Shown: positions 52,629 to 60,348 of the stretch, one piece after another
Position numbering within the stretch: position 1 is the stretch's first letter
Layout: each line of letters starts with the position of its first letter
From: Avidehalobacter sp964569265
GTDB lineage: Bacteria; Bacillota; Dehalobacteriia; UBA4068; UBA4997
DNA: 64,000 bases
Direction: 5' to 3'
Assembly (NCBI GenBank): GCA_964569265.1
Contig: CAZMTO010000004.1
Span: forward strand, 14,936 to 78,935
Position numbers and translations under genes: made by a program
Notes under the pieces: model-generated
What the model was told of the DNA's origin: nothing
What the model saw: the letters and a program-made list of their open reading frames with translations, nothing else
Database searches by the model: none

Positions 52629-52660
52629 AAAAAGCCCCCTTATGTAGGGGGCTTTTAATT
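52629..52660. terminator. Bidirectional terminator of sirtuin and cold-shock genes
   Basis: Perfect stem AAAAGCCCCCT/AGGGGGCTTTT, five-nt loop, T-tracts on both strands. Confidence 0.93.
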
Positions 52661-52674
52661 GTTCCAGCGTTGGA

Positions 52675-52890
52675 TTAGTCAACCTTATGAACATTAGCAG
52701 CGCGCAGCTTGCTGGGGTTTTTCGGATCTTCCTCGATATCGAAGGTTACCTTCTGGCCTTCGTCCAGAGTACGATAGCCATCGCACTGGATTGCGGAGAA
52801 GTGTACGAAAACATCGTCGCCGCCTTCATCGTTAGCGATAAAACCAAAACCTTTTTCTGCGTTGAACCATTTAACAGTACCGTTAGTCAT
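52675..52890 (-). CDS. csp: Cold-shock protein
   Basis: A 71-residue cold-shock domain with RNP1 KGFGFIA and RNP2 VFVHFSAI. It differs from the copy at 30388 by a longer acidic loop (DIEEDPKNPSK). A consensus promoter at 53014-53043 leaves a leader of about 115 nt, in line with the long thermosensing leaders known for cspA-type genes. Confidence 0.96.
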   Translation of the reverse strand: MTNGTVKWFNAEKGFGFIANDEGGDDVFVHFSAIQCDGYRTLDEGQKVTFDIEEDPKNPSKLRAANVHKVD

Positions 52891-53013
52891 TTGTGGTACC
52901 TCCCAAAAAAATTTTTGTACTCAAGAGAAATGCAAAATCCAACCGCTAAGCTATACCTCATCATTAGGCCGTGCCAGTCGATATATGGAACCCATCGACT
53001 TGAATACTCGCCC

Positions 53014-53043
53014 AGTATACCACAAAACCGGCGTCATTGTCAA
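53014..53043 (-). promoter_or_regulatory. Promoter of the second cold-shock gene
   Basis: Minus strand TTGACA (53038-53043), 18-bp spacer, TATACT (53014-53019). Confidence 0.85.
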
Positions 53044-53278
53044 TGTGCCAAACATAAAATTACCAGCATATTCGCGGCTTTTTCGGCATTGCAGGGTTTT
53101 TGCATATAATACAAAAGGCGCAAAACAAAGGCAGCCCAAGCCGCTAAAGGGCCGAGCTGCCAATGAAGGTGAAAAATTTAAAATTGTTTACAAAGCTTTA
53201 ATTTAACGTTATGTATTAAAGTAGCTTAAGCCAACTTAAAATTAACCACAAATTACCATACAAACTACAACATCAGGG

Positions 53279-53329
53279 TTTTAAGACGAGGTAGCAAGTG
53301 GGGATCTTGCTACCTCCGATGCCTTAAAA
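53279..53329. other. Perfect hairpin without T-tail
   Basis: GAGGTAGCAAG (53288-53298) pairs perfectly with CTTGCTACCTC (53306-53316), loop TGGGGAT; an outer helix TTTTAAG/CTTAAAA (53279-53285, 53323-53329) extends it across a small internal loop. Neither strand has a T-run after it, so it is not a plain terminator. It lies between the riboswitch terminators and the cold-shock promoter. The rest of 53044-53390 shows no gene. Confidence 0.7.
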
Positions 53330-53390
53330 AAGAAAAGAAGTTAGGGGAAAAAAGAAATACAACCGAATTTGAAAATCGGCAGCAGCGAAT

Positions 53391-53418
53391 AAAAAAACCC
53401 TCTCGACTGCCGGGAGGG
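53391..53418 (-). terminator. Second terminator after the cobalamin riboswitch
   Basis: Minus strand CCCTC/GAGGG with an inner CG/CG helix, then seven T residues. Confidence 0.75.
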
Positions 53419-53419
53419 A

Positions 53420-53448
53420 ATAAAAAACGGCTCTATCAGGTGAGCCGT
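53420..53448 (-). terminator. First terminator after the cobalamin riboswitch
   Basis: Minus strand ACGGCTC/GAGCCGT around an eight-nt loop, then six T residues. Only 2 bp separate it from the next terminator. Confidence 0.85.
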
Positions 53449-53516
53449 AAGTGTGCTGAAAGAAATATGGGGATATTTCCTGCCAGTGCCTCCCACCCTA
53501 AAGGCAAAAGCAACAT

Positions 53517-53674
53517 CTGCGGCAAATATCCTGACTTATGATTCAACCTCACAGGAACCTTCTCAAACCGGGGAGGCTCAATGGTATAACTCCTGTTCGT
53601 CATCAAATACAGTAGAGCTTGGGCTGCGCCGGATTCTCACCGGACTTCCTTTTTAAGCTGAAACAGCACCGCAA
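53517..53674 (-). promoter_or_regulatory. Cobalamin riboswitch
   Basis: Read on the minus strand, the core segments of the B12-box family are present in order: GGAAGTCCGGTGAGAATCCG (near 53634-53653), GCGCAGCCC, CTACTGTA, a long variable arm, and near the end AAGTCAGGATATTTGCC (about 53521-53537). GCGG at the 5' end pairs with CCGC at the 3' end to close the domain. The element binds adenosyl- or methylcobalamin and usually shuts off B12 synthesis or uptake genes. No gene follows before the two terminators. Confidence 0.9.
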
Positions 53675-53699
53675 ACTTTCAATATTCAGTTATGCTTAT

Positions 53700-53728
53700 A
53701 TTATAATCACCCAAGTTGGTTATGTCAA
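53700..53728 (-). promoter_or_regulatory. Consensus promoter of the cobalamin riboswitch RNA
   Basis: Minus strand TTGACA (53723-53728), 17-bp spacer, TATAAT (53700-53705): a full consensus promoter. Expected start about 53693, 20 nt before the riboswitch core. Confidence 0.92.
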
Positions 53729-53833
53729 TAGCGTTTTGCAAAATTTTTATATTTTACATTAACATTTGGCGGCATTTTAAGCACCCCGTTTAAAGCCGCA
53801 ATTTATATCACCCTGAGCAAAAAGGGTTTGCGG

Positions 53834-54472
53834 CTACTTATTAAGTTCTTTTAAAGTTTTGGTTATTTCATCTAATTTAGCCTGCAAATCGTCAATTTCC
53901 TGCTGAATAGGATCGGGCAGGTTAACCTGATCAAGCTCCCAGCTACGGTAATTTTGCTGGTTATCCTCCGGCAGAATAACTGTACCGGGCACACCCACCA
54001 CCGTAGCGTTAGGCGGCACCTCTTTAAGCACCACGGCATTGCCGCCAATGCGGGCGTTATCGCCCACCGTAAACGGCCCCAAAATTTTGGCACCTGCCCC
54101 CACCAAAACGTGGTTGCCCAAGGTAGGGTGGCGCTTGCCTTTATCTTTGCCGGTACCGCCCAGGGTAACCCCATGATAAATGTTGCAGTAATCGCCGATT
54201 TCGGCAGTTTCACCAATAACAATGCCCATACCGTGGTCTATAAACAGGCACTTGCCTATTTTGGCGCCGGGGTGAATTTCGATACCCGTTAACCAGCGGC
54301 TAAACTGCGATATAGCGCGTGCAAACGTCTTCATATGGTGTGTATGAAAAAAATGAGCCAGCCTGTGCCAGCGCACAGCGTGATACCCCGGATACATAAA
54401 CATCACCTGTAACGGGCCGGTGGCTGCGGGGTCTTGACCGGCAATATATTTAGCATCCTCCCAAAAGCTCAT
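53834..54472 (-). CDS. cysE: Serine O-acetyltransferase (EpsC type)
   Basis: A 212-residue enzyme making O-acetylserine, the first step of cysteine synthesis. The helical N-terminal part is short, as in EpsC forms; the left-handed beta-helix (about 65-165) is built of hexapeptides, with the active-site histidine in LFIDHGMGIVIGETAEIGD and the loop NIYHGVTLGGTGKDKGKRHPT. No cysK partner lies beside it. A block of 13-bp tandem repeats is found 47 bp upstream of its start. Confidence 0.96.
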   Translation of the reverse strand: MSFWEDAKYIAGQDPAATGPLQVMFMYPGYHAVRWHRLAHFFHTHHMKTFARAISQFSRWLTGIEIHPGAKIGKCLFIDHGMGIVIGETAEIGDYCNIYHGVTLGGTGKDKGKRHPTLGNHVLVGAGAKILGPFTVGDNARIGGNAVVLKEVPPNATVVGVPGTVILPEDNQQNYRSWELDQVNLPDPIQQEIDDLQAKLDEITKTLKELNK

Positions 54473-54518
54473 AGTTTGTATGCTCCTTTATTTTACATAA
54501 AGTTTTAATTTCTTCCTT

Positions 54519-54570
54519 ATATATTGCTGATATATATTGCTGATATATATTGCTGATATATATTGCTGAT
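54519..54570. repeat. Four perfect copies of a 13-bp tandem repeat
   Basis: ATATATTGCTGAT repeated four times without a mismatch, in the upstream region of cysE. Between it and the groESL promoter (54571-54867) the sequence is AT-rich and I see no gene or other element. Confidence 0.95.
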
Positions 54571-54867
54571 TTTTATACTGCGGTTTGCATATTGTTAATT
54601 ATATGCCGCAGGCATTGCCCACCCGCACAAAAAGCCAAAAACAACACGCATTATTTTACCATATCCGGCGGCGCAAATCAATCTTGGCAGGCATTTTAGC
54701 CACACTATATATTATGTTGGTTGGTTAGCGGCGGCAACTGCCAAACACCACCGGCAAAACCGCCAGCAAAACCGCGCATACAACAGAAAATTAAAGCCAA
54801 CAATATTATCATCAGCCAAAATAAAAGCTTTTTGTAAAATACCAAAAAATTTAGCAACTTTTACCAC

Positions 54868-54896
54868 TTGCTAATAGCAAAATAATTATATATCAT
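54868..54896 (+). promoter_or_regulatory. Promoter of groESL
   Basis: TTGCTA (54868-54873), 17-bp spacer, TATCAT (54891-54896). The expected start is about 54903, just before the CIRCE element. Confidence 0.8.
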
Positions 54897-54911
54897 AATA
54901 CTTGTTTGAAA

Positions 54912-54938
54912 TTAGCACTCAAAAGGCGAGAGTGCTAA
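54912..54938 (+). promoter_or_regulatory. CIRCE operator (HrcA binding site)
   Basis: TTAGCACTC, nine-base spacer, GAGTGCTAA: the exact consensus. HrcA bound here represses groESL until heat or misfolded protein draws GroEL away. Confidence 0.97.
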
Positions 54939-54996
54939 CAAACACAATCCAGTTAATCAAAGTTTTTGATACACATTAAATAAGGAGGAACCAAAA

Positions 54997-55284
54997 ATGA
55001 TCAGACCGATTGGAGAACGTGTAGTAATTAGACCCGAACAAAAAGAAGCTACCACCGTAAGCGGCATTGTATTGCCCGACAGCGCACAGGAAAAGCCCAT
55101 ACAGGGTGAGGTTGTGGCTGTTGGCCCCGGCCGTGTAAACGACAAAGGCGAACGTATTCCGCTGGATGTTAAGGTTGGCGATTCGGTAATTTTTGCCAAG
55201 TTTGTTGGCACCACTGTTAAGCAGGACGGTGTTGATTATCTTATCGTAAACGGTGACCGTGATATTCTTTGCGTAGTTGAGTAA
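54997..55284 (+). CDS. groES: Co-chaperonin GroES
   Basis: A 95-residue heptameric lid of the chaperonin. Family motifs IRPIGERVVIRPEQKE, the mobile loop TTVSGIVLPDSAQEKPIQGEV region and VGDSVIFAKFVGT are present. GGAGG precedes the ATG. The CIRCE element upstream gives HrcA control, and groEL follows 18 bp later. Confidence 0.98.
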   Translation: MIRPIGERVVIRPEQKEATTVSGIVLPDSAQEKPIQGEVVAVGPGRVNDKGERIPLDVKVGDSVIFAKFVGTTVKQDGVDYLIVNGDRDILCVVE

Positions 55285-55302
55285 TTTAAGGAGGCTATTA
55301 TA

Positions 55303-56931
55303 ATGGCAAAACAGATTATTTTTAAGGAAGATGCGCGTTACGCTTTGCAGCGCGGCGTAGATGCTTTGGCAGATGCCGTTAAAGTAACGCTTGGCCCCAA
55401 GGGCAGAAATGTTATTTTGGAGAGAAAATTCGGTTCTCCGCTTATCACCAACGACGGTGTAAGCATTGCTAAAGAAATTGACCTGGAAGATGCAACCGAA
55501 AATATGGGCGCACAACTGGTTAAAGAAGTTGCTACCAAAACCAACGATGTAGCCGGTGACGGCACCACATCTGCCTGCGTTTTGGCACAGGCTATTATCA
55601 ACGAAGGTATTAAAAACGTTACCGCCGGTGCTAACCCGATTATTTTGAAGCGCGGCATTGACAAGGCTGTTAACGCTACTGTTGAAAGCATTAAGGCCAA
55701 CGCTTTGCAGGTAGAAAGCAAAGAGGCTATTGCTCAGGTTGCGTCTGTTTCTGCTAACGACAAAGAGATTGGCGAGCTGATTGCCGATGCTATGGAAAAG
55801 GTTGGCAATGACGGCGTTATCACCGTTGAAGACAGCCAGACCTTTGAAACCACCTGCGACGTTGTAGAAGGTATGCAGTTCGACCGTGGCTACATTAGCC
55901 CCTATATGGTTACCGATACCGACAAGATGGAAGCTCTGCTGGACGATCCCTTCATCCTGTTGATTGAAAAGAAGATTGCTACCGTACAGGAGCTGGTTCC
56001 GGTACTGGAAAAAGTTATGCAGGCCGGCCGCCCGCTGTTGATTATTGCTGACGATGTTGAAGGCGAAGCAGCAGCTACCCTTATTTTGAACAAGCTGCGC
56101 GGCACCTTTACCTGTGTTGCCGTAAAGGCCCCCGGCTTTGGCGACCGCAAAAAGGCTATGCTGGAAGATATTGCTACCCTTACCGGCGGCAACATTGTTG
56201 CCGAAGAATTGGGCATTAAGCTGGAAAATATGACTCTGAATATGCTGGGCCGTGCCCGCCAGGTACGCATTACCAAAGACACCACCACCATTGTTGGCGG
56301 TTATGGCGACGGCGATGCTATCAACAGCCGTATTGCTCAGATCCGTTCTCAGATTGCCGAAACCACCTCTGACTTTGATCGTGAAAAGTTGCAGGAGCGT
56401 TTGGCTAAGCTGGCCGGCGGTGTTGCAGTTATCCGCGTAGGCGCTGCTACCGAAACCGAGCTGAAGGAAAAGAAGCTGCGCATTGAGGATGCTTTGAACT
56501 CTACCCGCGCTGCTGTAGAAGAAGGCTATGTTGCAGGCGGCGGCACTGTTCTTATCAAGGCTATTGCCGAGCTGGAACAACTGACCGAGGCTGCTGACGG
56601 CGACGAAAAGACCGGTATCAAGATTATTGCCAAGGCCCTGGAAGCTCCTGTTAAGCAGATTGCTACCAACGCCGGTTTGGAAGGCGCAGTAATTGTTGAA
56701 AAGGTTAAGGCTGAACCCGCAGGCATTGGCTTTAACGCTGCTACCGGCAAGTTTGAGGATATGGTTGCCGCAGGTATTGTTGACCCTGTTAAGGTTGTTC
56801 GCTCCTCTTTAACCCACGCTGCATCGGTTGCTGCTATGCTGCTTACCACCGAAGCACTGGTTGCCGATATTCCGGAAGAAAACGCCAATATGCCGATGAT
56901 GCCTCCGGGCGGCGGTATGCCGATGATGTAA
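55303..56931 (+). CDS. groEL: Chaperonin GroEL
   Basis: A 542-residue ATP-dependent chaperonin folding proteins inside a double ring. Nucleotide site motifs TLGPKGRNVILE and VAGDGTTSACVLAQ, apical-domain segments and the closing signature AAVEEGYVAGGGTVL are present, and the end is the usual Gly/Met tail (GGGMPMM). Its codon use looks biased to a smaller set than neighbouring genes, as expected for high expression. A terminator follows. Confidence 0.99.
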   Translation: MAKQIIFKEDARYALQRGVDALADAVKVTLGPKGRNVILERKFGSPLITNDGVSIAKEIDLEDATENMGAQLVKEVATKTNDVAGDGTTSACVLAQAIINEGIKNVTAGANPIILKRGIDKAVNATVESIKANALQVESKEAIAQVASVSANDKEIGELIADAMEKVGNDGVITVEDSQTFETTCDVVEGMQFDRGYISPYMVTDTDKMEALLDDPFILLIEKKIATVQELVPVLEKVMQAGRPLLIIADDVEGEAAATLILNKLRGTFTCVAVKAPGFGDRKKAMLEDIATLTGGNIVAEELGIKLENMTLNMLGRARQVRITKDTTTIVGGYGDGDAINSRIAQIRSQIAETTSDFDREKLQERLAKLAGGVAVIRVGAATETELKEKKLRIEDALNSTRAAVEEGYVAGGGTVLIKAIAELEQLTEAADGDEKTGIKIIAKALEAPVKQIATNAGLEGAVIVEKVKAEPAGIGFNAATGKFEDMVAAGIVDPVKVVRSSLTHAASVAAMLLTTEALVADIPEENANMPMMPPGGGMPMM

Positions 56932-56963
56932 TTTAGCCCCGCTAAATTATAACTGAATAAAAC

Positions 56964-56996
56964 AAAGCCCACGTCTGTGCAAGGCGTGGGCTTTTT
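56964..56996. terminator. Terminator of groESL
   Basis: Stem AAAGCCCACG/CGTGGGCTTT with an 11-nt loop and T-run; it can also serve the convergent small gene at 57000. Confidence 0.92.
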
Positions 56997-56999
56997 GTG

Positions 57000-57158
57000 T
57001 TAATTTTTCGGTATAACCTTTAGCGATAATTCACCGGCTAAACGAAACAGCGCATCTGCCATAACCTGTTCTATGGGTATACCGGCGTTTTCGCCAATTT
57101 TTTGATAAAATCGGTATAGATAATCGTCAACCTCTATAACAATCTTCTTTTTTGTCAT
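57000..57158 (-). CDS. Small protein, 52 residues, possible ribbon-helix-helix regulator
   Basis: Starts MTKKKIVIEVDDYLYRFYQK; AGAGG lies about 9 bp before ATG 57158. The basic start, a short beta strand (KIVIEVDD) and two helices (YLYRFYQKIGENAG, PIEQVMADALFRLAGELS) match the layout of ribbon-helix-helix proteins, often antitoxins or plasmid-type repressors. No toxin partner is evident; the next gene upstream is a divergent HTH protein. Function unproven. Confidence 0.65.
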   Translation of the reverse strand: MTKKKIVIEVDDYLYRFYQKIGENAGIPIEQVMADALFRLAGELSLKVIPKN

Positions 57159-57300
57159 AACTTTTGCCTCTTTTCCTGAATTTAACACTACAATAAAATT
57201 GGACTCGTTTCAGTCCCATTATAGCGTTTTTTCTTTCTATAATCAAGAGAAAAGTGAACTAATTTGGGTTCACTAAAAACTTGCAGAGGAAAGATCAGCT

Positions 57301-57537
57301 ATGGAATCGCAAAAAATTAAACAGGGCAGCATTAACATTGGGCAAAACATCCGAAAGATTCGTTTGGCCAAAGGCTTGGGGCAAACCGAATTGGTGCGTA
57401 TAATACAGCTTAGCGGCGTTGAAATAACCCGAGAAACGCTGGTGAAAATTGAGCGCGGCATACAGCATATCCGCGCTGAACAGTTGCGGGCAATACGTGA
57501 TGCATTACATACAACCTACGATGAATTATTAAAATAA
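57301..57537 (+). CDS. Small XRE-family HTH regulator
   Basis: A 78-residue protein that is almost only a helix-turn-helix domain (about 12-72: IGQNIRKIRLAKGLGQTELV, ITRETLVKIERGIQHIRAEQ). Likely a transcriptional repressor binding its own region; GAGGAAAG precedes the ATG. It is divergent from the ribbon-helix-helix-like gene and is followed by a terminator that is shared in sequence with the one at 58222. Confidence 0.88.
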   Translation: MESQKIKQGSINIGQNIRKIRLAKGLGQTELVRIIQLSGVEITRETLVKIERGIQHIRAEQLRAIRDALHTTYDELLK

Positions 57538-57541
57538 AATT

Positions 57542-57576
57542 AACCCCCTCTGTACGCGGTACGGAGGGGGTTTTTG
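57542..57576. terminator. Bidirectional terminator, duplicate copy 1
   Basis: CCCCCTC/GAGGGGG stem with an inner GTAC-GCG-GTAC hairpin and T-tracts on both strands; the same sequence recurs at 58222-58254. Confidence 0.92.
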
Positions 57577-57579
57577 TTT

Positions 57580-57807
57580 TTAATCTTCTAACAATTTAGA
57601 CGGCGGCACACCTAAAACATCAGCCATTGTAAACAATGTTTCCATCGATACACCAAATGCACCGGCGGTGCCCTCTATTTTGGCCACAAAAGACCACGAC
57701 TTGCCTATCGCTTCAGCAAAAGCTTCTTGCGTAAGCCCTTTTAACTTGCGATAATATTGCACCTTTAAGCCAAATTTTATAAATCTTTCCTGATGATTTG
57801 TCTGCAT
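57580..57807 (-). CDS. Small XRE-family HTH regulator
   Basis: A 75-residue helix-turn-helix protein (about 8-70: FGLKVQYYRKLKGLTQEAFAE, IGKSWSFVAKIEGTAGAFGV, METLFTMADVLGVPPSKLL). The start MQTNHQERF at 57807 is set by GAGG 8 bp before; the frame is open further upstream without a site. Convergent with the HTH gene at 57301, divergent from the gene at 57960, whose expression it may control. Confidence 0.88.
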   Translation of the reverse strand: MQTNHQERFIKFGLKVQYYRKLKGLTQEAFAEAIGKSWSFVAKIEGTAGAFGVSMETLFTMADVLGVPPSKLLED

Positions 57808-57959
57808 AGTGTTAACCTCACTTTTTATTAAAGTTAGATTAACATTTATAATGCACAAAATTTATGGAAACATATTGCAAGTTATTGCCTTTGTATTATA
57901 TAATATATAAACAGTGTGTTATTTTATACAATTTAATGACGATAAGGACGGAAACAGCG

Positions 57960-58217
57960 ATGACAAACAACGAAGTATTAAACAGGTTGCGCGATTTTAC
58001 CGATGCCGTTAAAATATGGCAGCTTAAAAAAGAAGAAGTCCATTCTCTGGAATTGGCTTTGGTGCAAGCATTGTCTAAAGGTGATTACGATATTAAAGAT
58101 TTTGCCCCGGCGCTTTCGGCAATTCATCAAAAATCATTTGCTTTAGATGAAAAAATAACCCATATTATCGAAGAAAATATCTTTTTTATTGAAGAAGAAG
58201 TAACAAAGCTTGAATAA
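57960..58217 (+). CDS. Small helical protein, 85 residues, unknown function
   Basis: Starts MTNNEVLNRLRDFTDAVKI. The protein is charged, all-helical in look, without membrane segment or cysteine, and has two helix blocks (LKKEEVHSLELALVQAL and KITHIIEENIFFIEEEV) suited to a coiled coil. I do not recognise the family. It is divergent from an HTH gene and followed by a terminator. ATG 57960 is chosen over upstream open frame since AAGGA lies before it. Confidence 0.65.
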   Translation: MTNNEVLNRLRDFTDAVKIWQLKKEEVHSLELALVQALSKGDYDIKDFAPALSAIHQKSFALDEKITHIIEENIFFIEEEVTKLE

Positions 58218-58221
58218 AACT

Positions 58222-58254
58222 AACCCCCTCTGTACGCGGTACGGAGGGGGTTTT
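58222..58254. terminator. Bidirectional terminator, duplicate copy 2
   Basis: Same hairpin as at 57542; it separates the gene at 57960 from the convergent radical SAM gene. Confidence 0.92.
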
Positions 58255-58266
58255 GTTTATGCTTGC

Positions 58267-59169
58267 TTATCGCGGCAGGCGCAACTTTAACCCGGCCAAA
58301 ATGGTATCCGGCTTTAGCGTAAAAACGCTGTGCATCTCACCGGCCATACAAAAGCCGCACTCGTCGCACACGCCTGCTGCCTTGCCGCCACATTCGGTCA
58401 TACGTGTGCCGTCAGCCTGAATAAAATTGCTCACCCAACATTCCTTGGGGAATTTGTTGTGCTTCATCAGCTTTAAGCCGGAAACACTGTTCATAATCGG
58501 GTAGCCGGTTTTTTTCAGCTTTATAATCTCGTCAATCAGGGCGCGGCGTTCCCCCCAAGGCAAAGCCATATGTTCGGTGCCGGGGTATGGCGTGTGAAAA
58601 TTAAGCGAAATTTGTTTAATATAGGGGCTTTCTGCCGCATATTTAATCGTATCAATAACGGCAGGCGCATTAAGGCGGTTAATTGCCATATTTACGCTAA
58701 GATTGGTTTGGCCGCTGGCCGCCATATTTTCCTCCAGCCGGGCAAAAGCACCCTCGCCGCGTATCATATCGTGGTATTTACCGACGCCGTCAAGGCTCAC
58801 CCACATACTGTCGGCCTGCACCCAATCAAAGGGCAGTTGCGCGTTTGTGGTAACGGTGCAGGTAAAAAAGCCTATCTGCTTGGCAAGACTAATCAGGTCA
58901 TTTAAATTATAATCACCGTCACGCCAAATCGTCGGCTCACCGCCCTCAAAGTCAATAAAGCGCGACCCCAAGCCATAAGCATATTCCAGCTCATCCTTAA
59001 TTTGGCCGTAGGTTTTGCTTATACTGCCCGCGTGAACACCGTCGGAACAATGCTTGCAGCGCAAATTACAAATGTTAGACACAAAAAGCACCGTTTGCAG
59101 CGGCCTGTGCTGCCCCAAAATTCTCGCCCTAAAAAACCACCACGGCAAATACAAAAACTGTTTTATCAT
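58267..59169 (-). CDS. Radical SAM protein with C-terminal Cys cluster
   Basis: A 300-residue enzyme with the iron-sulfur motif CNLRCKHC (about 34-41), GGEPT in DFEGGEPTIW and a TIM-barrel pattern. The C-terminal CWVSNFIQADG, MTECGG and CDECGFC give further cysteines for a SPASM/twitch-like auxiliary cluster. The start MIKQFLYLPWWFF at 59169 is set by AAGGGG upstream. It is 22 bp after a UbiA prenyltransferase gene, so it probably modifies a lipid or prenylated product of that enzyme; the actual reaction is not known to me. Confidence 0.88.
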   Translation of the reverse strand: MIKQFLYLPWWFFRARILGQHRPLQTVLFVSNICNLRCKHCSDGVHAGSISKTYGQIKDELEYAYGLGSRFIDFEGGEPTIWRDGDYNLNDLISLAKQIGFFTCTVTTNAQLPFDWVQADSMWVSLDGVGKYHDMIRGEGAFARLEENMAASGQTNLSVNMAINRLNAPAVIDTIKYAAESPYIKQISLNFHTPYPGTEHMALPWGERRALIDEIIKLKKTGYPIMNSVSGLKLMKHNKFPKECWVSNFIQADGTRMTECGGKAAGVCDECGFCMAGEMHSVFTLKPDTILAGLKLRLPR

Positions 59170-59191
59170 AAATTTACCCCTTATATTTAGC

Positions 59192-60169
59192 TCAGCCGAA
59201 AATTGCCGCCAGCGCACCCAGCGCCGCAAACAACATTAACAGGTTGCGTGCCAACAGCCAGCGCAGCATAAACCAGTCTCGGCCGGCCGCCACCCATTTT
59301 TCCCAATCACCCATAGGGCCATACCACCAATGCCGCTGCACCGCACCCCCAGGGTTAGCCACATACGCCCGCATAGATACATACAGGGCCACTGCCAGCG
59401 GCAGACTTAAGGCCACCAGCCGCCACATAAAAGGCAGCCAGCCGCAGGCCATAGCCGACAACACCAGCAAATACGGCAAACCCAGCATAACCGCCAGCGC
59501 CCGCAACTGCCGCTCCGGTGTTTTTAACAAATCCGCAAGGGTATGTTTTTCGGCGCTTACATCTATCGACCAATCCATCATAGAATGAACATAAACCACC
59601 GCCATTACCAACAGGCCCAGTGCCAACCCCACAACAACTGCCTGTGGTGCAAGGCTGCCCGCTGCCGACATATACACGCCGCACAGCAGCAGCGGCCCAA
59701 AAATTGTGCCGATAACCGCTTCTCCCAAGCCGTGATAGCTTAACCTTAAAGGTGCCCCGGAATACATAAGCCCCAAAAACAGCCCCAGCCCCGCCGGCCA
59801 CAAAATACCATTGCCTCTAAACAGCCAGATTACCGCGCCCAACAGCGCTGCCGCCGCCCCAAAGCCAAGGCACGCCGCCAGCAGTTCAGCTTCGGTAGCA
59901 GCGCCGGAACGTAAATATGGGCACTTGGTAGAGCGAAACTCGCCGCCGGTTGCCTTAATTTTGCGGTAGTCAAAATAATCGTCAAACAAATTCATACTTA
60001 AATGCACCAGCACGCCGCCTGTCACCGCCAGCACTCCCAACATAAGCGAAAACTCAGCAGCACCCTTGGCCAGCAGCAGCCCCAGCAAGGCCGGCATAAC
60101 ACTTTGCGGCAGAGAAACCGGTCGGGCATTGATAAACCAAAAATGCAGCTTGTTTTTTACAGTTGCCAT
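59192..60169 (-). CDS. UbiA-family prenyltransferase (MenA-like)
   Basis: A 325-residue membrane protein with eight or nine helices. The prenyl-diphosphate motifs are NLFDDYFDYRK (about 56-66) and DWSIDVSAEKHTLA (about 200-213), with aspartates for Mg2+. This layout fits 1,4-dihydroxy-2-naphthoate prenyltransferase of menaquinone synthesis, but no other men gene is nearby and the radical SAM partner is unusual for that route; another aromatic acceptor is possible. Start at 60169 with AGGG upstream. Confidence 0.88.
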   Translation of the reverse strand: MATVKNKLHFWFINARPVSLPQSVMPALLGLLLAKGAAEFSLMLGVLAVTGGVLVHLSMNLFDDYFDYRKIKATGGEFRSTKCPYLRSGAATEAELLAACLGFGAAAALLGAVIWLFRGNGILWPAGLGLFLGLMYSGAPLRLSYHGLGEAVIGTIFGPLLLCGVYMSAAGSLAPQAVVVGLALGLLVMAVVYVHSMMDWSIDVSAEKHTLADLLKTPERQLRALAVMLGLPYLLVLSAMACGWLPFMWRLVALSLPLAVALYVSMRAYVANPGGAVQRHWWYGPMGDWEKWVAAGRDWFMLRWLLARNLLMLFAALGALAAIFG

Positions 60170-60348
60170 TAAAACCCTACCCCCATAAACTTTATATTGC
60201 TTTAATATTTTTGCGATACCATATAGCACGTATATAGCTAATTATAAGGCTTAGGCAAAAAATCGTCAAGGCAACAAAATTTTTTATAATTCTATGTGGC
60301 ATTTTGACGACTTGCCGGGTATTAAAGGTGAGAGGAGGAACGTCCACA

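Noticed and set aside
53440..53520. A 26-codon open frame on the minus strand directly after the cobalamin riboswitch
   Set aside because: It has no ribosome binding site and its end lies inside the first terminator stem; it is more likely the expression platform.
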